Positions 1 through 7,874 of a stretch of 64,000 nucleotides of DNA are shown piece by piece. Under the pieces are notes generated by a model. The model was not told where the DNA came from, made no database searches, and saw only the letters and a list, made by a program, of their open reading frames with translations. Origin of the DNA: Ideonella sp. GTDB taxonomy: Bacteria > Pseudomonadota > Gammaproteobacteria > Burkholderiales > Burkholderiaceae_C. A program made the translations under genes and the position numbers. Within the stretch, counting starts at the first letter, position 1, and the number at the start of each line of letters is the position of its first letter. The DNA is taken from contig JABTUC010000004.1 in NCBI GenBank assembly GCA_015075545.1, positions 336,810-400,809 on the forward strand, given 5' to 3'.

Positions 1-768
1 CACCAGGTGCGCATCGAACTGCTGCGCATAGTCGTCGAACAGCCCCTGCACGTGGTCGCGCGGTGGCGCGGCGGGCGCTGCCCGGCCCGGCTCGACGGCG
101 GCGAGGCAGAACGCGATCATCTCGGCGTCGCCGCCGTGCGCCAGCGCGCTGCGGTACGCCGCCGCGGCCTCGGCCACACGGCCGGATTCGCGCAGGATGC
201 CGCCGCGGTTGATCCACGCCTGCGGCTGAGCGGCGTCGAGCGCGAGCGCGCGCTCGTACGAAGCCAGCGCCGGCGCGGGGCGGCCGAGCGCCTGCAAGGT
301 CTGCCCGTGGCGGAACCACGCCGCGCCACTGTCGGCATCGAGCGCGAGCAGGCGCTCGAACGCCTGCAGCGCCTGCGCGTGCCGGCGCGACTCGTTGAGC
401 ATGCAGCCCAGATGGAACAGCGCCGGCCGGTAGTGCTCGTCGAGCGCCAGCGCCCGCTCGAAGCTCGCCACCGAGTCGGCCAGCCTTTGCAACCGTGCCA
501 GCGCGAGGCCGCGCTGGCACCAGGCGTCGGGCTGCGACGCGTCGAGCGCGAGCGAGCGCTCGAGCGCGTGCAGCGCCGCCTCGGTCTTGTCGAGCGCCAG
601 CCGCACGGTGCCGAGGTTGGCGAGCGTCGAGGCGCGCTCGGGCAGCAGCGCGAGCGAGGCCTCGAAGCGGGCCTCGGCCGAGGCCGCGTCGCCGGCCTCG
701 GCGTGCGCGACGCCTTCGAGAAACAGCACCTTCGCGCGCTCGAATGCCGCGGGGTCGTCGTGGTTCAT
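1..768 (-). CDS. TPR-repeat methyltransferase-like protein, 3' end outside window
   Basis: Starts at the ATG ending at 768 and stays open for 256 codons to the window edge, so the C-terminus is missing. Residues about 10-215 are successive 34-residue TPR units with the usual small-residue and aromatic spacing (for example AWFRHGQTLQALGRPAPALA). They are followed by VQGLFDDYAQQFDAHLV, which in TPR-methyltransferases of Proteobacteria is the linker just before a Rossmann-type SAM-dependent methyltransferase domain. That domain would lie outside the window, so methyltransferase activity is inferred from the linker only. The gene follows livF by 71 bp on the same strand and could be read from the liv transcript. 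It is not a usual part of that transporter. Confidence 0.75.
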   Translation of the reverse strand, partial: MNHDDPAAFERAKVLFLEGVAHAEAGDAASAEARFEASLALLPERASTLANLGTVRLALDKTEAALHALERSLALDASQPDAWCQRGLALARLQRLADSVASFERALALDEHYRPALFHLGCMLNESRRHAQALQAFERLLALDADSGAAWFRHGQTLQALGRPAPALASYERALALDAAQPQAWINRGGILRESGRVAEAAAAYRSALAHGGDAEMIAFCLAAVEPGRAAPAAPPRDHVQGLFDDYAQQFDAHLV

Positions 769-839
769 CGCGCCGCCATTGTGGGCGACCGCGGGCGCTG
801 CGCGCCGCGCGATGCGCGCGTCGCAGCGACCGGGCGCGC

Positions 840-1631
840 TCAGCGCCACATCTTCTTCTTCTTCCAGCGCCGCTCGCCGCGCACGCCGGCGTCCTTCATG
901 CCGAGGTAGAACTCGCGGATGTCTTCCTTCTCGAGCAGGCGCTGGCAGGTGTCTTCCATCACGATGCGGCCGTTCTCGAGCACATAGCCGCGGTCGGCGA
1001 CGTTGAGCGCCATGTTGGCGTTCTGCTCCACCAGCAGGATCGTGGTGCCGCGCTCGCGGTTGATGCGGATCACGATCTCGAAGATCTCGCGCGTCAGCTT
1101 CGGGCTCAGGCCGAGGCTCGGCTCGTCGAGCAGCACCAGCTCGGGCGAGCCCATCAGCGCGCGGCTGATCGCCAGCATCTGCTGCTGGCCACCCGACAGC
1201 AGCCCGGCGTGCTGGCGATCGCGCTCCTTGAGGATCGGGAAGTAGCCGTAGACGGCGTTGAGGTCGCCGTGCAGCGCGTCGCGGTCGCGGCGCGTGTAGC
1301 CGCCCATCATCAGGTTGTCGTGCACCGACAGCAGCGGGAACACCTCGCGCCCTTCGGGCACGTGCACGAGGCCGCGGCGCACGATGTCGGCCGGGTCGCG
1401 CCCGGTGATGTCGGCGCCCTTGAAGTGCACGCTGCCGCGCGTGGGCATCAGCACGCCCGAGATCGTCTTCAGGATCGTCGACTTGCCGGCGCCGTTGCTG
1501 CCGAGCACGGTGACGATCTCGCCGCGGCGCACGCTGAGGCTGACGCCGCGCACGGCGCGGATCGGGCCGTACGCACTCTCGACGTTGGCGAGCACCAGCA
1601 GCTCGGGCACCGCTTCCTGCGCTTCGTTCAT
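840..1631 (-). CDS. livF: Branched-chain amino acid-type ABC transporter ATPase LivF
   Basis: Second ATP-hydrolysing subunit of a LIV/HAAT-type importer, acting at the inner membrane. The 263-residue protein has Walker A GSNGAGKS (44-51), signature LSGGQQQ (145-151), Walker B LVLLDEP (165-171) and the switch histidine replaced by Q in VEQN, as is normal for LivF. A lysine-rich tail (RRWKKKKMWR) extends beyond the usual family end. The start codon overlaps the livG stop by 4 bp (ATGA), which fixes the start and suggests translational coupling. The substrate cannot be read from the sequence. In Burkholderiales such paralogues also carry aromatic acids, short-chain amides or urea. Confidence 0.93.
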   Translation of the reverse strand: MNEAQEAVPELLVLANVESAYGPIRAVRGVSLSVRRGEIVTVLGSNGAGKSTILKTISGVLMPTRGSVHFKGADITGRDPADIVRRGLVHVPEGREVFPLLSVHDNLMMGGYTRRDRDALHGDLNAVYGYFPILKERDRQHAGLLSGGQQQMLAISRALMGSPELVLLDEPSLGLSPKLTREIFEIVIRINRERGTTILLVEQNANMALNVADRGYVLENGRIVMEDTCQRLLEKEDIREFYLGMKDAGVRGERRWKKKKMWR

Positions 1632-2437
1632 GCCGTCTTCCTGCGCAGCCCCGACACGTCGTCGGCCGAGCCGAGGTAAGCCTCGATCACGCCCGCGTGC
1701 GCCTGCACCTCGGCGGGCGTGCCGAGCGCCAGCACCTCGCCCTGGTTGATCGCCAGCACGCGGTCGGACACGCGCGACACCAGGCTCATGTCGTGCTCGA
1801 CCATCAGCACGGTGATGCCCAGCTCGTTGCGGATGTCGCGGATCCACCAGGCCATGTCGTCGGTCTCCTCGACGTTGAGCCCCGACGACGGCTCGTCGAG
1901 CAGCAGCAGCTTCGGCCCCATGCACAGCGCCCGCGCCACCTCGACCACCTTGCGCACGCCGTACGGCAGCCCGTGCACCAGCGAATCGCGGTGGTGCTGC
2001 AGGTCGAGCAGATCGATCACGCGCTCGGCCTGCAGCCGCGCCTCCTGCTCGGCGCGACGCGCCGCCGGCAGGAAGAACAGGTTGGCGACGAAGCCGCTGC
2101 TGCGGTGCACATGGTGGCCGATCAGCAGGTTCTGCAGCACCGAGGCATGCTCGAACAGCTCGATGTTCTGGAACGTGCGCGCGATGCCCAGCTCGGCGAT
2201 TCTGTGTGGCGGCAGGTCGCTGATGCGCTGCCCGTCGAACCAGATCTCGCCGGCGCTCGGGTCGTAGATGCGGCTGATCAGGTTGAACACGGTGGTCTTG
2301 CCCGCGCCGTTGGGCCCGATCATCGTGAACACCTCGCCGCGCGCGACCTCGAAGCTGACCTTGTTGACCGCCACCACGCCACCGAAGCGCACGGTGAGGT
2401 CGCGCACGGAGAGCAGCGGGGTGCTTGTGCCGCTCAT
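1628..2437 (-). CDS. livG: Branched-chain amino acid-type ABC transporter ATPase LivG
   Basis: First ATPase subunit of the LIV/HAAT importer, 269 residues. Walker A GPNGAGKTT lies at 41-49 and Walker B LLLLDEP at 177-183, with the switch histidine in VEHD. The ABC signature is LPYGVRK (157-163) instead of LSGGQ, a substitution typical of LivG proteins and not a defect. The ATG at 2437 has an AGAGG ribosome-binding site upstream. The gene is coupled to livF by a 4-bp overlap. It is separated from livM upstream by about 710 bp of composite non-coding repeat, which is unusual for this normally tight operon. Confidence 0.93.
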   Translation of the reverse strand: MSGTSTPLLSVRDLTVRFGGVVAVNKVSFEVARGEVFTMIGPNGAGKTTVFNLISRIYDPSAGEIWFDGQRISDLPPHRIAELGIARTFQNIELFEHASVLQNLLIGHHVHRSSGFVANLFFLPAARRAEQEARLQAERVIDLLDLQHHRDSLVHGLPYGVRKVVEVARALCMGPKLLLLDEPSSGLNVEETDDMAWWIRDIRNELGITVLMVEHDMSLVSRVSDRVLAINQGEVLALGTPAEVQAHAGVIEAYLGSADDVSGLRRKTA

Positions 2438-2457
2438 GCCGAAACCTCTGCTGCCGA

Positions 2458-3115
2458 GTCCGCGCGGGCAAAGCCGCGGCCGGGTATGCGCCGGCGCTCG
2501 TGCACGGCGGCCAGCCCTGCGGGCTGGCTCCCTTCCGGTGCTCGGTCTCGTGGCCCGCGGCGAAACTCGCTACGCTCACTGCGTTCGCTTCGCTCGAACA
2601 ATCGCCGCGAGTCAGTGGTGGATGCGCGCGCTGCGCGCGCGCGGCCACGAGCCCTGCGCTCCACGGCCCGGCCTGCAGGCCGGGCCGGCTCGTGAGGCGA
2701 GCGAGAGTCCGCAGGGACTCTCGCCCGTCCACACTCGCCCTCAGCGCCGCGCAATGTCGCTGCCGGCGCACACCCGCCCACGGCTTTGCGCTGGCACCGA
2801 GGTGCATTCATCGACGAACAGCCCGAGCGTCCACAGCGCGGTGGGCGATGCCCGGCAGGGGGCGACTTGTGGCGCGGCGAGCGATCGCGGCGGCGCGCTC
2901 GACGAGCGCGAGTCCAGCAGGACTGCTGTTGAGCAGATCTGGCCGCGCGGCGATTGATCGAGCCGGCGCGCGCACCGCAGGGACCGGCGCGAGTTTCGCC
3001 GCGCGAGCGCGCTGCGAGAAGCGCAGCGAAGTCGGCCCGAAGGGCCGACCGCGACAGTAGGAGCCACCAGCGGGTACCGCCCACCGCGCCGCGCGGTTCG
3101 CTGCAAGTATTGCCA
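2458..3115. repeat. Composite intergenic repeat, copy 1 (with 28-bp inverted arms)
   Basis: This fills nearly the whole gap between livM and livG. The same sequence recurs at about 30113-30665 in the same orientation. Both copies open with a 28-bp arm (2468-2495 here) that recurs inverted at 2762-2789 with 25 of 28 positions matching. Both continue with a shared right part ending in a common block containing GACAGTAGGAGCC and CACCGCCCACCGCGCCGCGC. Copy 1 carries about 80 bp absent from copy 2 (roughly 2662-2740). That insert is made of small palindromes, among them CGGCCCGGCCTGCAGGCCGG and GCGAGAGTCC-GCA-GGGACTCTCGC. Several frames are open across it, but they share no protein similarity between the copies, so I treat it as non-coding. 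Confidence 0.85.
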
Positions 3116-3150
3116 GCCGCCACACGCCCCGGGCGTCACCGCCACCCGCC

Positions 3151-4227
3151 TCACCGCACCTGCTCCGACTTGGCGAACGCCTTCTGCCGCTTGAACAGAC
3201 CGCGCCGGTAGAACGGGAACAACTGCAGGTAGGTGCGGATCTTGAGCCAGCGGCCGTACAGGCCCATCGGCTCGAACAGCACGATGCCCACCAGCACCAC
3301 GCCGTAGATCAGCGCCTGCAGGCCGCTGGCCTGGCCGATCGCCGGCGGCAGCCAGTCCTTGGCGATGGCGATCAGCTGCGGCAGCGCGATCAGGAAGATC
3401 GCGCCGAGGAACGCGCCGTGCAGCGAGCCGAGGCCGCCCACCACCACGATCAGCAGCAGTTCGATCGACTGCAGCGCACCGAACTGATCGGGCGCGATGA
3501 ACGCCAGCTTGTGCGCGTACAGAGCACCCGCCACACCGGTGAGCGCTGCCGAGATCGCGAAGGCCAGCGTCTTGGTGCGCGCCAGCGCGATGCCCATGCT
3601 CTGCGCCGAGATCTCCGAATCGCGGATCGCGATGAAGGCGCGGCCGGTGTTCGAGCGCAGCAGGTTCAGCACGCCCAGCGTCGCCAGCACGCACAGCACG
3701 AGGCACACGTAGTAGAAGCCGGCGCCCGAGCCGATCTGCCAGCCGAACAGCGACACCCCCGGCACGTTGCGCCCGGAGTTGCCGCCGGTCACGCTCTCCC
3801 AGCGCGCCAGCACCTCCTCGACGATGAAGCCGAAGGCGAGCGTGGCGATCGCCAGGTAGATGCCCTTGACGCGCAGCGCCGGCAGGCCCACCACCACGCC
3901 CACCGCCGCCGACAGCGCCGCCGCGGCCGGCAGCGAGAGCACGAACGGCCAGCCGTGGCCGAGCAGGAACGCCTGCGTGTACGCGCCGACGCCGAGGAAC
4001 GCGGCGTGGCCGAGCGACGCCAGCCCGGTGAAACCGGCGAGCACCATCAGCCCGAGCCCGGCGATCGAGTAGATCAGGATGAACGCGAGCTGCGTCAGCC
4101 AGTAGTCGCCGACGCTCCACGGCGCGGCGAGCAGCGCCAGCATCAGCAGGCCGTACCAGAACGCCTGGCCGCCGTGCTTGACCAGGCGGATGTCCTGGTC
4201 GTAGTCGGTCTTGAAGACGAATCGCAT
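3151..4227 (-). CDS. livM: Branched-chain amino acid-type ABC transporter permease LivM
   Basis: Inner-membrane permease subunit, 358 residues from the ATG at 4227 (MRFVFKTDYDQDIRLV). An upstream in-frame start at 4269 lies in intergenic repeat sequence and is unlikely. It has about ten hydrophobic segments and the LivM signature region GLASLGHAAFLGVGAY (about residues 65-80), followed by GLPALRVKGIYLAIATLAFG. The C-terminus ends with a short basic cytoplasmic tail. It pairs with LivH to form the transmembrane channel. An approximately 215-bp repeat separates it from livH and an approximately 710-bp repeat separates it from livG. No periplasmic binding protein gene (livK-like) is present in the window. 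Confidence 0.92.
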   Translation of the reverse strand: MRFVFKTDYDQDIRLVKHGGQAFWYGLLMLALLAAPWSVGDYWLTQLAFILIYSIAGLGLMVLAGFTGLASLGHAAFLGVGAYTQAFLLGHGWPFVLSLPAAAALSAAVGVVVGLPALRVKGIYLAIATLAFGFIVEEVLARWESVTGGNSGRNVPGVSLFGWQIGSGAGFYYVCLVLCVLATLGVLNLLRSNTGRAFIAIRDSEISAQSMGIALARTKTLAFAISAALTGVAGALYAHKLAFIAPDQFGALQSIELLLIVVVGGLGSLHGAFLGAIFLIALPQLIAIAKDWLPPAIGQASGLQALIYGVVLVGIVLFEPMGLYGRWLKIRTYLQLFPFYRRGLFKRQKAFAKSEQVR

Positions 4228-4242
4228 GTCAGAAGGCGATGC

Positions 4243-4440
4243 GCTCGAGCATTGCGCAAGGCGGGCCAACCTCGCCAGCCAAGGTCTTGCGCGGATCCGG
4301 CTTTGCCGGTCCGCGGCAAGGGCCCCCTAGGGGAGCAGCGACAACGGCCAACCGGCCGTTGCGGCGAGGCTGACTTCGCGTCAGCGAAGTCAAGGCGCAG
4401 TGCGCCGGCCGGAGCCAAGGACGTGAGCGTGGGGGTCTCA
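4243..4440. repeat. Palindromic intergenic repeat between livH and livM
   Basis: The 215 bp between livM and livH is a run of perfect small palindromes: CCGGCTTTGCCGG (4301-4313), GGGCCCCCTAGGGGAGC, CGGCCAACCGGCCG and CTTCGCGTCAGCGAAG. It ends with GTGGGGGTCTCA directly before the livH stop codon. A related block with the same CCGGCTTTGCCGGTCCGC core and a terminal GGGGGTGGGTCA lies at 16320-16461, also directly after a minus-strand stop codon. This placement fits a REP-like element family found after genes in Rubrivivax/Leptothrix-type genomes. Family membership is inferred. The palindromes themselves are visible. Confidence 0.7.
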
Positions 4441-4442
4441 TG

Positions 4443-5321
4443 TCACACCTTCTTGCGCGTCGACCCACCGAACAGGCCGTTGGGCTTGATGACCAGCATC
4501 ACCAGCACCACCACGTAGGCGGCGATGTCCTTGAAGCCCTCGGGCAGGTAGAAGCCCGCCAGCGCCTCGATCACGCCGATGATCAGGCCGCCGACGATCG
4601 CCCCCGGCAGGCTGCCGAAGCCGCCGACCACCGCGGCCGGGAACGCCTTCAGCCCGATGAAGCCCATGTTGACGTGCACGAAGGTGAACGGCGCCAGCAG
4701 CAGCCCTGCCAGCGTGGCGACGCCGGCCGACAGGCCCCACACCAGGCCGTTGAGCCGCTGCACCGGAATGCCCATGTAGTACGCCGCGAGCTGGTTCTGC
4801 GACGCCGCCTGCATCGCGATGCCGATGCGGCTGAAGCTGAACATCGCCCACAGCAGCGCGCACAGCACGACGGTGATCACGATCACCACCGCCTGCTCGA
4901 CGCTGACCACCAGCGCGCCGAAATTCCACACCTGGCCTCGGTACGGCGTGGCCAGCGCGTGGGTGTCGGAGCCGTAGCTCGGCACCATCGTCATCAGGCC
5001 GCGCGCCATGAAGCCCAGCCCGATGGTCAGCATCACCACGGTGAACTGCGGCTGCCCGAGGATCGGCCGGATCGCCACCCGCTCGAGCAGCACGCCGAAG
5101 CCCGCCATCAGCGCCAGCGCCAGCACCACGGCGACGATGAACGGCAGGTGCGCCACATCCATCAGCCCCAGGCCGAGGAAGGCGCCGAGCATCATCAGCT
5201 CGCCCTGCGCGAAATTGACGGTCTCGGTGGCCTTGTAGATCAGCACGAAGCCCAGCGCGATGAGCGCGTAGATGCAGCCCAGCGAGACTCCGGAGATCAG
5301 CAGTTGCGCAAAGGCCGTCAC
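4443..5321 (-). CDS. livH: Branched-chain amino acid-type ABC transporter permease LivH
   Basis: Inner-membrane permease, 292 residues when started at the GTG at 5321 (VTAFAQLLISGVSLGCIYAL), which matches where LivH proteins begin. The upstream in-frame ATG at 5375 would add an Arg/Pro-rich stretch unlike the family. It contains the LivH hallmark ALGFVLIYKATETVNFAQGE in the first third and the EAA-like cytoplasmic loop GLKAFPAAVVGGFGSLPGA near residue 225. It has about eight membrane segments and ends with KPNGLFGGSTRKKV. It is the first liv gene of the minus-strand cluster, 147 bp after the MBL hydrolase gene. Confidence 0.92.
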   Translation of the reverse strand: MTAFAQLLISGVSLGCIYALIALGFVLIYKATETVNFAQGELMMLGAFLGLGLMDVAHLPFIVAVVLALALMAGFGVLLERVAIRPILGQPQFTVVMLTIGLGFMARGLMTMVPSYGSDTHALATPYRGQVWNFGALVVSVEQAVVIVITVVLCALLWAMFSFSRIGIAMQAASQNQLAAYYMGIPVQRLNGLVWGLSAGVATLAGLLLAPFTFVHVNMGFIGLKAFPAAVVGGFGSLPGAIVGGLIIGVIEALAGFYLPEGFKDIAAYVVVLVMLVIKPNGLFGGSTRKKV

Positions 5322-5468
5322 GTCTGCCCTCGGGCGCCGCGGCCCTGTTGGATGGCGCACAGCATGCCTGCGCACGCCGCCGCGGCGCGCCGGGACTTCC
5401 CTAGGAACCTCGGCGGCGCAGAGGGTTGCCCGCGCCGGGTCGCGCTGCCTGCCGCGCCGGGGCGCACC

Positions 5469-6560
5469 CTACATGCGGGCGGCCTTCAGCCAGTAGCGCG
5501 AGGCGCCGTCGTCGCCGCTCTCGCGCACCACCTCGCCGCGCGCCACCAGGTAGTTGAGGTGCGCCAGGCTCTCGCCGGTGGCCATGCCGAGCAGTTGCGC
5601 GCCTTCGATCGGCCGCGCGAACAGCGCGCCGAAGACATCGATCGAGCGCTTGGGCTCGGCCAGCGCGCGGCGCAGCCGCGCCAGGCTCTTCTCGTGGCCG
5701 GCGGCGAGCCGGTCGAGCCGCGCGTGCAGGCCGCGAAACGGCTCGCCGTGCGACGGCAGCACCAGCGTGTCGTCGGGCACGGCGGCACGCAGCTTGGCGA
5801 TCGAGGCGATCCAGTCGCCCAGCGGATCGGCATCGGGCTCGGTGGGAAACACCGACACGTTCGACGAGATGCGCGGCAGCACCTGGTCGCCCGAGATCAA
5901 CATCTTCAGCTCCTCGCAGTAGAAGCAGGCGTGCTCGGGCGAGTGGCCGTTGCCGACGATGACGCACCACTCGTGTGCGCCGATGCGCACGCGCTCGCCG
6001 TCGTGCAGGCGGCGGAAGCTGTCGGGCAGCGCGTAGACCACGCGGCCGAAGCCGCCGAAGATCGCGCGGTAGTGCTCGATCTCGTCGTCCTTCCAGCCCG
6101 CGCGGCGGTAGAAGCGGATGGCGTCGTCGGGTGCCTCGCGGCCAGTGTCGGCCACCAGCGTGCGGCAGGTCAGGTATTCCAGCCGCGTCATCCATAGCCG
6201 TGCGTCGAAGCGGCGGGTCAGCCAGCCGGCCATGCCGACGTGGTCGGGGTGCATGTGGGTGACGAACACCCGCGTGATGCGCTTGCCGGCCAGGGCGTCC
6301 TCGGCGGCCAGCGCGCGCGTCCAGCTCGCCAGGGTCTCGCGCGTCTGCGCGCCGGTGTCGACCATCGCCCAGCCGTCATCGTCGGCGAGCGCATAGAGGT
6401 TGATGTGCGTCAGCGCCCACGGCAGGTGCATGCGCAGCCAGCGCACGCCGGGGCGGATCTCGCGGCCGTGGCCCGGCTCGGGCGGCGTGCCGCAGGGGTA
6501 GCTCAGGCCGCCGTTGTCATCGGGTCGGCCATCGTGGCTCGGCTTGTCGGATGCTTTCAC
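5469..6560 (-). CDS. MBL-fold metallo-hydrolase
   Basis: Predicted cytoplasmic metallo-beta-lactamase-superfamily hydrolase of 363 residues. The dinuclear metal motif THMHPDHVGMAG lies at 101-112, a third ligand is in GNGHSPEH (about 205) and the aspartate is in ISGDQVLP. The C-terminal third (about 270-363) is helical and fits the winged-helix extension of the glyoxalase II/LACTB2-like branch, which cleaves thioesters or nucleic acid. No substrate can be assigned. It lies between the PanE-like gene and livH on the same strand. The first in-frame start is GTG at 6560, with only a weak ribosome-binding site, so a start up to about 30 codons further in is possible. Confidence 0.85.
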   Translation of the reverse strand: MKASDKPSHDGRPDDNGGLSYPCGTPPEPGHGREIRPGVRWLRMHLPWALTHINLYALADDDGWAMVDTGAQTRETLASWTRALAAEDALAGKRITRVFVTHMHPDHVGMAGWLTRRFDARLWMTRLEYLTCRTLVADTGREAPDDAIRFYRRAGWKDDEIEHYRAIFGGFGRVVYALPDSFRRLHDGERVRIGAHEWCVIVGNGHSPEHACFYCEELKMLISGDQVLPRISSNVSVFPTEPDADPLGDWIASIAKLRAAVPDDTLVLPSHGEPFRGLHARLDRLAAGHEKSLARLRRALAEPKRSIDVFGALFARPIEGAQLLGMATGESLAHLNYLVARGEVVRESGDDGASRYWLKAARM

Positions 6561-6654
6561 GGCGCGATTCTCGCGCGAAGCGCCACGAAGCGCTGACGCG
6601 CGAGCCGCCTCGAGCCCTGCGTCGGCCCGTCGTGCCCGTCGCCCGAGGGCGCGC

Positions 6655-7638
6655 TCACGCCGCGGCGGTGACCCCGCGGGCGAGCAGCCGCGTCAGCGCG
6701 TAAACGGTGTCGATGTGCGGCGTCGGCGTGGCGGTGAGCCGCGCCAGCTCGGCCACCGAGCCGATCAGCGCCTCGATCTCGGGTTCGCGGCCGGCTTCGA
6801 CGTCCTGCAGCATCGAGGTCTTGTGCGCGCCGACGCGCTCGGCGCCGGCGATGCGCTTGTCGATCGAGACGCGGAAGGTCACGCCGAGCTTCGTGGCCAC
6901 CTGCTGCGCCTCGGCCATCATCAGCGCCGAGAGCTCGCGCGTCGGCGCGAAGCGGCAGATGTCGGCCAGCGTGGCGCGCGTCAGCGCACTCACCGGGTTG
7001 AACACCAGGTTGCCCCACAGCTTGAGCCAGATCTCGGAGCGGATGTCGGCCAGCAGCGGCGCCTTCAGGCCGCTGCGAACGAAGGCATCGCTGACGCGCT
7101 GCGCGCGCGCGCTGGTCGAGCCGTCGAGCTCGCCGAGCGGGAAGCGGTCGCCCTCGATGTGGCGCACCACGCCCGGGGCCACCAGTTCGCTGGCGGGGTA
7201 GACGACGCAGCCGATCACGCGCTCGGGGGCGATCGCGCGGCCGATGGCGCCGCCAGGGTCGACGCTGTCGAGCGTGCGCCCTTCGAACGGCCCGGCGAGC
7301 TTGTGGAAGTACCAGAACGGGATGCCGTTCTGCATCGGCACGACGACGGTGTCGGGCCCGCACAGCAGCGGCACCTGAGCGGCCACCGCGCCGAGCTGGT
7401 GTGCCTTCATCGCCAGCACCACGAGGTCGTGCGCACCGGCGGCGCGGTAATCGTTGGTGGCGCGCACGTTGCGCGCCACCTGCTCGCGGCCGTCGGCCTC
7501 GATCAGCTTGATGCCGTGCTCGCCGATGGCCTGCAGGTTGGCGCCGCGCACGACGAAGGTGACGTCTTCGCCGGCCAACGCCAGCCTGGCGCCGAGCAGG
7601 CCGCCGATGGCGCCGGCCCCGATGATCGCGATCTTCAT
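6655..7638 (-). CDS. panE: 2-dehydropantoate 2-reductase family protein
   Basis: NADPH-dependent ketopantoate reductase fold, 327 residues. The N-terminal Rossmann motif is GAGAIGG (7-13) and the MQNG motif follows at about 102. The predicted catalytic lysine is K206 in IWLKLWGN, with N210 and N214 in NLVFNP, and a conserved C-terminal glutamate lies in EPEIEALIGS. The start has a strong site (GAGGGAG). True PanE makes D-pantoate for CoA, but genomes of this order carry several PanE-like paralogues of other or unknown role, so the symbol is tentative. It is divergent from the acyl-CoA ligase gene with 236 bp between them. Confidence 0.8.
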   Translation of the reverse strand: MKIAIIGAGAIGGLLGARLALAGEDVTFVVRGANLQAIGEHGIKLIEADGREQVARNVRATNDYRAAGAHDLVVLAMKAHQLGAVAAQVPLLCGPDTVVVPMQNGIPFWYFHKLAGPFEGRTLDSVDPGGAIGRAIAPERVIGCVVYPASELVAPGVVRHIEGDRFPLGELDGSTSARAQRVSDAFVRSGLKAPLLADIRSEIWLKLWGNLVFNPVSALTRATLADICRFAPTRELSALMMAEAQQVATKLGVTFRVSIDKRIAGAERVGAHKTSMLQDVEAGREPEIEALIGSVAELARLTATPTPHIDTVYALTRLLARGVTAAA

Positions 7639-7766
7639 GGCTCCCTCGATGCTGCGGCGGCCGCGACTGGGGCGGCGCGAGCACCGATGTGTAGTGGACT
7701 GCCGGACGATTCTATGAAGTGCCGCGCCCCGGCCGGACTTGCGCGCCAGCTTTCGATTCCGGAAAC

Positions 7767-7780
7767 TTGACCACAGTCAA
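7767..7780. promoter_or_regulatory. FNR/FixK-like inverted repeat upstream of acyl-CoA ligase gene
   Basis: A perfect dyad TTGAC-CACA-GTCAA, extended by C/G at both ends, is centred about 101 bp before the ligase start in the divergent promoter region. It resembles sites of the CRP/FNR superfamily (TTGAT-N4-ATCAA; FixK variants accept GTCAA). Its left half could also act as a -35 hexamer (TTGACC). The dyad is seen; the regulator is a guess. Confidence 0.4.
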
Positions 7781-7874
7781 GCGCCACCGGCAAAGCCAAC
7801 ACGGAGAATTTTGACGGCAGGCCGAGGCGTCGTCCTCCGCCGCCCGAACGACGCATTCCCAACGGAGACGAACC

